Below are positions 57,960-64,000 of a DNA stretch of 64,000 nucleotides, piece after piece. Both the position numbers and the translations under genes were made by a program. Position 1 is the stretch's first letter. Each line of letters opens with the position of its first letter. Source of the stretch: Kitasatospora humi (GTDB lineage Bacteria; Actinomycetota; Actinomycetes; Streptomycetales; Streptomycetaceae); NCBI RefSeq assembly GCF_020907985.1, contig NZ_JAJJPA010000005.1, forward strand, positions 210,920-274,919. The letters run 5' to 3'. The notes below the pieces were generated by a model. It did no database searches. It had not been told where the DNA came from and was given only the letters and a program-made list of their open reading frames with translations.

Positions 57960-59621
57960 TCAGCGCCGCACGGCGTCCAGCGCCAGCAGGGCGACGTGCA
58001 GCGAGAGGCAGGACTCCACCTGGTCGAGGTCGACCGCCAGGATCCGCTCCACCTTGTGCAGCCGGTCGTAGAAGCTCGGCCGCGACAGATGCGCAGCGTC
58101 TGCCGCGGCCGACTTGTTGCGCCCCTGCTCCAGGTAGATCCGCAGCAACTGCACCAACTGCGAGCCGTGCTCGGCGTCGTGGGCCAGCAGCGGACCGAGC
58201 TCCCGCTCCACGTAGGTCTGCAGCCGGGCGTCGTCGCGCAGCAGGTGCAGCAGGCCGCGCAACCGGACGTCCGGCAGCCGGTAGTAGGAGGCCGACCGCG
58301 CCCCCGGTGCGTCGTGCAGCGCGGCATCCGCCACCTGGGTGGCCTCCATCAGGGTCCGCCGGGCATCCCGCACCGAGCCCACCGAGGAGCCCACCGCCAC
58401 CACCGGTGCGGCCGTTTCCCGACCGCCGTCGGCCGCCACCCGGCTGTCCGCCACCATCCGGCGCAGCGTCGCCGCGAAGGCCTCCAGCGAGCCGTGCTCG
58501 TCCTGCTGGGAGCCCAGCGCGATCAGCAGCCCCACCCCCTCGTCGTCCAGCGCCCCGACCAGTGCCGAGAGCCGGCTGGTGCGCGCCGCGTTGGCCGCCA
58601 GCTCGGTGAAGTCCCGCAGCCTGGCCTGCGCCTCCAGCGCCGCGGGCAACTGCCCGCCGCGGCGGCGCAACACCACCCCGACGAGCCGCCGCCCCTCCAG
58701 CGGCACACCCAAGGCCTGCGCCCGCAGGGCCACTTCGGAGACGGTCAGGGCATGGGTCAGGATCCCGGACAGCAGGGTCCGGTGGGTCTGCCGCTCCAGG
58801 CTCTCCCGGTCCCGCACCAGCAACCGGTTGAGCGCCAGCGTCGCCGCACCGCGCTCCAGCAGCATGGCCGCCGGATGCGAGTCCTCCGCCGGCACCGGCC
58901 CCGGGTCGCCCACCAGCACCAGCCGCCCCCAGTCCTCGCCGCGCGCCCCCACCGCCGTCACCAGCCAGCCGCTGCGCGCGTCGTGGCCGGTGCGTCCGGT
59001 CGGCCGCACGGACCGCGAGCGGCGTTCCCAGTTCTCCAGCAGCTCGTCCTCGGTGCGTCCGGCCGGGTCGTGTGCCAGCACCTGGTGGCTGAGGTTCTCC
59101 AGCACCACCGGGTGCCCGGCCATCCGCGCGATCTGGCGCAGCACCTCGGCCGGCTCGGCACCCTCCACCGCCAGCTCGTTGAAGACCTGGTGCACCGCCT
59201 CGGACGCCCGCAGCTGCTCCAACTGCGCGTTCACCACCAGGGCGTGCACCGCCTCGGTGACCGCGACGAACCGGATCTCCCGCCGCAGCACCACCAACGG
59301 CAGGCCGCGCTGCTCGGCGGCGTGCACCAGGGCCCGGGGCAGCGTGTCGAAGTAGCGGCGGCCGAACTCCACCACCAGGCCCACCGCGCCCACCTCCACC
59401 AGCTCCCGGACGTAGCGGGCCAGCCCCTCGCGGTCGTCGGGCAGCGCGATCCCGGTGGTCAGCACCAGCTCCCCGCCCTGCAGCATTCCCGCCACGTCCG
59501 GCAGCTCGCTGACGTGCACCCACCGCACCGGGCGGTCCAGCCGGTCGGCGCCCGCCACCACTTGCGGCAGGCCGCGACGCAGCACATCGAGGTCGAGCAC
59601 TCGGGCGACGGTGGGGAGCAC
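57960..59621 (-). CDS. PucR-family transcriptional regulator
   Basis: A 553-residue regulator started at minus-strand GTG 59621, which follows a strong AAGGAGG. The N-terminal PucR domain (VARVLDLDVLRRGLPQVVAG, VRWVHVSELPDVAGMLQGGE) is followed by a GGDEF-like middle domain. The C-terminal helix-turn-helix of the PucR type (AHLSRPSFYDRLHKVERILA) ends the protein. PucR proteins activate or repress purine and amine catabolism. Here it is divergent from the dehydrogenase at 59811 across an operator-like inverted repeat. Confidence 0.93.
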   Translation of the reverse strand: MLPTVARVLDLDVLRRGLPQVVAGADRLDRPVRWVHVSELPDVAGMLQGGELVLTTGIALPDDREGLARYVRELVEVGAVGLVVEFGRRYFDTLPRALVHAAEQRGLPLVVLRREIRFVAVTEAVHALVVNAQLEQLRASEAVHQVFNELAVEGAEPAEVLRQIARMAGHPVVLENLSHQVLAHDPAGRTEDELLENWERRSRSVRPTGRTGHDARSGWLVTAVGARGEDWGRLVLVGDPGPVPAEDSHPAAMLLERGAATLALNRLLVRDRESLERQTHRTLLSGILTHALTVSEVALRAQALGVPLEGRRLVGVVLRRRGGQLPAALEAQARLRDFTELAANAARTSRLSALVGALDDEGVGLLIALGSQQDEHGSLEAFAATLRRMVADSRVAADGGRETAAPVVAVGSSVGSVRDARRTLMEATQVADAALHDAPGARSASYYRLPDVRLRGLLHLLRDDARLQTYVERELGPLLAHDAEHGSQLVQLLRIYLEQGRNKSAAADAAHLSRPSFYDRLHKVERILAVDLDQVESCLSLHVALLALDAVRR

Positions 59622-59645
59622 GGCGGTGCCTCCTTGGCGGGCGGA

Positions 59646-59686
59646 ACAGGTTGTCAGCTGAATCATGCACTTGGATGACGACCTGT
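59646..59686. promoter_or_regulatory. Candidate PucR operator
   Basis: ACAGGTTGTCA (59646-59656) and TGACGACCTGT (59676-59686) form an 11-base inverted repeat with one mismatch and 19 bases between, in the divergent pucR/dehydrogenase region. Confidence 0.5.
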
Positions 59687-59810
59687 CACCCCGTCAGTTC
59701 GCCGTCATGTTGTAAACCGCTTCACGGCTCGACTGTCGGTGTGTCCCTTGCCCGGGTCGGCGGTGACGGGCAGGGTCGGCGGCACAGACCGTATGGAGGA
59801 GAACCGACCC

Positions 59811-61331
59811 ATGGAGCTCAGCAATTTCGCGGACGGCGCGCAGTACATCGGCGGCAGAGCCGGTGCCGGCAGCGGCTTGGAGCCGTTCGACGTGGTCAAT
59901 CCGGCTGACGGCAGCAGTGTCCAGCGGATCCGGCTCGCCTCCACCGACGACGTCGACGCCGCGGTGGCCGCCGCCACTGCCGCCCTGCCCGAGTGGGCCG
60001 GCGCCACCCCCGGCGCCCGCTCCGAGGCGCTGCTGCGGCTGAGCGCGGTCCTGGCCGAGCACGCCGCGGACTTCGCCCGGGTGGAGACCGCGCAGACCGG
60101 CAAGCCGATCAAGCTGTCCACCGAGTTCGACGTGCCCGGCACCATCGACAACACCGCGTTCTTCGCCGGTGCCGCCCGCAACCTGGAGGGCCGGGCGGCC
60201 GGGGAGTACTCGGGCGACCACACCTCCTACGTGCGGCGCGAGCCGATCGGTGTGATCGGCTCCATCGCGCCCTGGAACTACCCGCTGCAGATGGCTGCCT
60301 GGAAGATCCTCCCGGCCATCGCGGCCGGCAACACCGTGGTGCTCAAGCCCGCCGAGCTGACCCCGCTCACCGCGCTGATGTTCGCCCGCGCCTGCACCGC
60401 GGCCGGAATCCCGGACGGTGTGGTCAACGTGGTCACCGGCGGGGGCCGGGACGCCGGTGAGCACCTGGTCAGCCACCCCGGCGTCGCGATGGTCTCGTTC
60501 ACCGGCTCGACCGCCGTCGGCAGGCGGGTCGCCGAGCTGGCCACGGCCGGCGTCAAGCGCACCCACCTGGAGCTCGGCGGCAAGGCCCCGTTCGTGGTCT
60601 TCGAGGACGCCGACCTGGAGGCGGCGGTGCACGGCGCGGTGGCCGGCGCGCTGATCAACGGCGGCCAGGACTGCACCGCCGCGACCCGCGCCTATGTGCA
60701 GCGCCCGCTCTACGACGCATTCGTGGCCGGCGTCGCCGAACTGTTCGGCCGGATCCGGCTCGGCGATCCGCACAACCCGCGGACCGACCTCGGCCCGCTG
60801 GTGTCCTTCACCCATCGCGACCGGGTGGCCGGCTTCGTCGAGCGGGCCCGCGGCTACGGCGCCACCGTGGTCACCGGCGGCGATCGCCCCAGCACCGGGC
60901 ATGACGGCACCGACCTGACCCGCGGCGCCTACTACCTGCCCACCCTGATCACCGGCGTGGACCAGCGCAGCGAGGTGGTGCAGGGCGAGATCTTCGGCCC
61001 GGTGCTGGTGGTGCTGCCCTTCGACGGCGACGACGAGGGACTGCGGTTGGCCAACGACACCCCCTACGGGCTGGCCGCCTCCGCCTGGACCCGTGACGTG
61101 CACCGCTCGCTGCGCGCCACCAGGGAGCTGGCGGCCGGATGCGTCTGGGTGAACGACCACATCCCGATCATCAGTGAGATGCCGCACGGCGGGTACAAGG
61201 CCTCCGGGTACGGCAAGGACATGTCGCAGTACTCGCTGGACGAGTACACCCAGGTCAAGCACGTCATGTACGACATCACGGCGGTCGCCCGCAAGGACTG
61301 GCACCGCACGGTCTTCGGCGACCGGGGCTGA
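59811..61331 (+). CDS. Gamma-aminobutyraldehyde-type aldehyde dehydrogenase (second copy)
   Basis: A 506-residue aldehyde dehydrogenase starting ATG 59811, with GGAGGA 10 bases upstream; ATG 59793 is in frame but overlaps that site. Catalytic Glu is in THLELGGKAPFVVF and Cys in LINGGQDCTAATRAY. As in the first copy, the C-terminus VNDHIPIISEMPHGGYKASG and YGKDMSQYSL marks the PatD-like family. It carries a longer C-terminal tail (DITAVARKDWHRTVFGDRG). The PucR gene beside it and the different regulator of the first copy suggest separate induction. Confidence 0.92.
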   Translation: MELSNFADGAQYIGGRAGAGSGLEPFDVVNPADGSSVQRIRLASTDDVDAAVAAATAALPEWAGATPGARSEALLRLSAVLAEHAADFARVETAQTGKPIKLSTEFDVPGTIDNTAFFAGAARNLEGRAAGEYSGDHTSYVRREPIGVIGSIAPWNYPLQMAAWKILPAIAAGNTVVLKPAELTPLTALMFARACTAAGIPDGVVNVVTGGGRDAGEHLVSHPGVAMVSFTGSTAVGRRVAELATAGVKRTHLELGGKAPFVVFEDADLEAAVHGAVAGALINGGQDCTAATRAYVQRPLYDAFVAGVAELFGRIRLGDPHNPRTDLGPLVSFTHRDRVAGFVERARGYGATVVTGGDRPSTGHDGTDLTRGAYYLPTLITGVDQRSEVVQGEIFGPVLVVLPFDGDDEGLRLANDTPYGLAASAWTRDVHRSLRATRELAAGCVWVNDHIPIISEMPHGGYKASGYGKDMSQYSLDEYTQVKHVMYDITAVARKDWHRTVFGDRG

Positions 61332-61429
61332 ACCGGCCGCCGAACCCGTGTAAGAGCCGGGGCCGGGCCCGCTCTCCTGCTGGTGACGGCGGCTGCCGGA
61401 AGCCGCCGACGACCGCAGCGAGGAGAACC

Positions 61430-61888
61430 GTGGACATCACCCCAGCCGCTGACGCCGTGGCCTGGCTGGCCGCCGCCGCACCCGACCCGGAGGCCTGCCG
61501 ACGCGAGTGGGAGCGGTCCGCACCCGGCATCGCGCTGCTGCCCGCCGGCCGGTGCTGGGACGTCCTGATCGTCCCCGGCCGGTTGGGCCGGACCTCGCAC
61601 CGGCTGCTGGACGGACTGCCCGGCGCCGGGCCGGTGCTGTACGACCCGGGCGACGACACGGTCGGCTTCCTCGTCCCGATCGGCACGGCGGCCCGCTGGA
61701 TCGGCACCGGGGTCCGGGGCGCGGGCGACGGCAGCTGGGTCCCGGTGCCGCATCCCCGACGCGGCGAGCGGGGGCTGCACTGGCTGGTGCCGCCCGACGG
61801 GTCGGGGACCCTGGCCGATCCGATGGTGCTGGAGCTGGTGCTGCACGAGGCGGCCGCCCGACTCGCCGAGCCCGGTGCGCCCCTGTGA
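61430..61888 (+). CDS. Small primase/polymerase-like protein
   Basis: A 152-residue protein starting GTG 61430 behind AGGAGAA. By eye its core (IALLPAGRCWDVLIVPGRLG, GPVLYDPGDDTVGFLVPIGT and HWLVPPDGSGTLADPMVLEL) parallels that of the primase-like protein at 18177-18869 (AVLLPTGRSFDVLDVPEPAG, GPVLVSATGRLLFFVARGTA), in the same order. It lacks the Cys/His cluster of that protein and its N-terminus. No catalytic acidic residues stand out. It lies between two aldehyde dehydrogenase genes without an obvious metabolic link. Confidence 0.75.
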   Translation: MDITPAADAVAWLAAAAPDPEACRREWERSAPGIALLPAGRCWDVLIVPGRLGRTSHRLLDGLPGAGPVLYDPGDDTVGFLVPIGTAARWIGTGVRGAGDGSWVPVPHPRRGERGLHWLVPPDGSGTLADPMVLELVLHEAAARLAEPGAPL

Positions 61889-61954
61889 GGGGTGGTCGGG
61901 CGATGGGCCCTACGGGATGTAAGGCCGAACGGGCGATCCCCGTCAGTGTGCTCG

Positions 61955-61983
61955 TTGAGGGTGCCGGGTGGGGTGGCCAGACT
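61955..61983 (+). promoter_or_regulatory. Possible promoter of the mmsA-like gene
   Basis: TTGAGG (61955-61960) and CAGACT (61978-61983) are 17 bases apart and would give a ~28-base leader containing TTGGAGGCAGA before the GTG at 62018. Confidence 0.45.
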
Positions 61984-62017
61984 GGAACCAGAGCCCGTGA
62001 TTTGGAGGCAGAGCACC

Positions 62018-63553
<1,536 letters not shown>

Positions 63554-63602
63554 GAGCCGATCGCTGACCCGGGGTTGACCCTGGGCCGGCAGCCGGCCCA
63601 CC

Positions 63603-63641
63603 GCGCCGGGGCGCCCGAGACCTGCTCGGGCGCCCCGGCGC
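63603..63641 (+). terminator. Terminator of the mmsA-like gene
   Basis: A perfect 17-base stem (63603-63619 with 63625-63641) and an ACCTG loop, 50 bases after the stop. Confidence 0.85.
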
Positions 63642-63705
63642 TGCCGTCCGTTCGGACCCGGGCCAGAGCTCGAGGTGAGGCCGCCCCCTCAGCCGACGGC
63701 GGGGT

Positions 63706-63734
63706 TTGCATCTCCGGGCATCGGGGCGTACTGT
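63706..63734 (+). promoter_or_regulatory. Probable rRNA operon promoter
   Basis: TTGCAT (63706-63711) and TACTGT (63729-63734) are 17 bases apart, a good vegetative promoter, directly upstream of a region with rrn-leader features. A second weaker -10 TAAAGT is at 63915-63920. Confidence 0.55.
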
Positions 63735-63740
63735 TTTCTA

Positions 63741-64000
63741 GTCGCTCGGCTGGGAGCACCGGACACGTGTCTGCGTGGACGGTCCCGGAGTGGCCAATCC
63801 CCAGAACCACCACTTCGATCCGCGGCGGATCGCGCTCTGTCGCGTGTCCGGGCGAATTGTCGTGGGCGTTTCTCTGGATTGCAGCCGGATTCGCTTTTCG
63901 GAGCGGTGATCGGCTAAAGTTTGAAACGTCGGACGGGCCGTCAGGCCACAGAAGATGAAAGCGAGTCGGGAAAGAGCACAAGCTCGGATCTGATAAGCTT
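63741..64000 (+). other. Leader of an rRNA operon (16S gene beyond the window)
   Basis: This last 260-base stretch has no coding bias, a lower GC content and A-rich purine tracts. Its close, with GAAAGCGAGTCGGGAAAG and GGATCTGATAAG, is the kind of sequence found upstream of 16S rRNA genes in streptomycetes (runs such as GATCTGATAAAG in the pre-16S leader). No 16S sequence is reached, so the call depends on leader resemblance. Frames across it look non-coding. Confidence 0.55.

Overview
This window is a stretch of the conserved chromosomal core of a very GC-rich actinobacterium of the Streptomycetaceae (Streptomyces, Kitasatospora or Streptacidiphilus). The evidence is the coding bias, the gene order and the presence of whiG, an nsdA-like gene, an amtB-glnK-glnD cluster and a cluster of type I signal peptidase genes. 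I see no phage, integrative element, insertion sequence, CRISPR array or tRNA. The unusual features are small additions and decay inside an otherwise orthodox region.

Layout. 1-8.9 kb: end of a DAK2/FakA-like gene, recG, an unknown HTH protein, rsmD, coaD, a SepIVA-like septation gene, yceD (DUF177), rpmF, rnc and mutM. 8.9-12.4 kb: two membrane proteins on the minus strand, a secreted Gly-rich TPM-like membrane protein and acylphosphatase. 12.8-18.1 kb: a small coiled-coil protein, smc and ftsY. 18.2-26.7 kb: a primase-like protein, the nsdA-like gene, the ammonium-sensing set amtB-glnK-glnD behind GlnR-type sites, and ffh. 26.7-30.7 kb: a GNAT acetyltransferase, a methyltransferase, an archaeal/eukaryal-type proS and a SprT-like HEAAH protein. 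30.9-33.6 kb: the ribosome-maturation run rpsP-khpA-rimM-trmD-rplS. 33.6-37.3 kb: three intact signal peptidases and one degenerate copy. 37.3-41.7 kb: NUDIX, DUF2469, yraN, comM and dprA. 41.9-44.6 kb: whiG with a long N-terminal extension, a TetR regulator and a LytM/M23 protein. 45.0-50.6 kb: rpsB, tsf, pyrH, frr, cdsA and rlmN. 50.7-52.6 kb: an ABC permease and ATPase. 52.9-63.6 kb: an amine/GABA-type catabolic region with two class-III aminotransferases, two aminobutyraldehyde-type dehydrogenases, AsnC and PucR regulators and an mmsA-like dehydrogenase. The last ~300 bases look like the promoter and leader of an rRNA operon whose 16S gene lies beyond the window.

How the genes work together. 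SRP (ffh) and its receptor (ftsY), the signal peptidases and cdsA serve protein export and the membrane. smc, SepIVA and recG serve chromosome and septum maintenance. rnc, rpsP, rimM, trmD, rplS, rpsB, tsf, frr and rlmN serve ribosome synthesis and function. amtB-glnK-glnD sense nitrogen. The terminal cluster probably converts amines such as putrescine through aminoaldehydes to GABA or short semialdehydes and then to acyl-CoA.

Points most worth a second look: the repeat-bearing extension of WhiG; a signal-peptidase relative that has lost the catalytic Ser box; two DnaA-box pairs with identical 18-base spacing; a SprT-like protein behind an apparent ECF sigma promoter that would give a leaderless message; an ABC ATPase degenerate at three motifs; and tandem-repeat tracts in or beside several genes.
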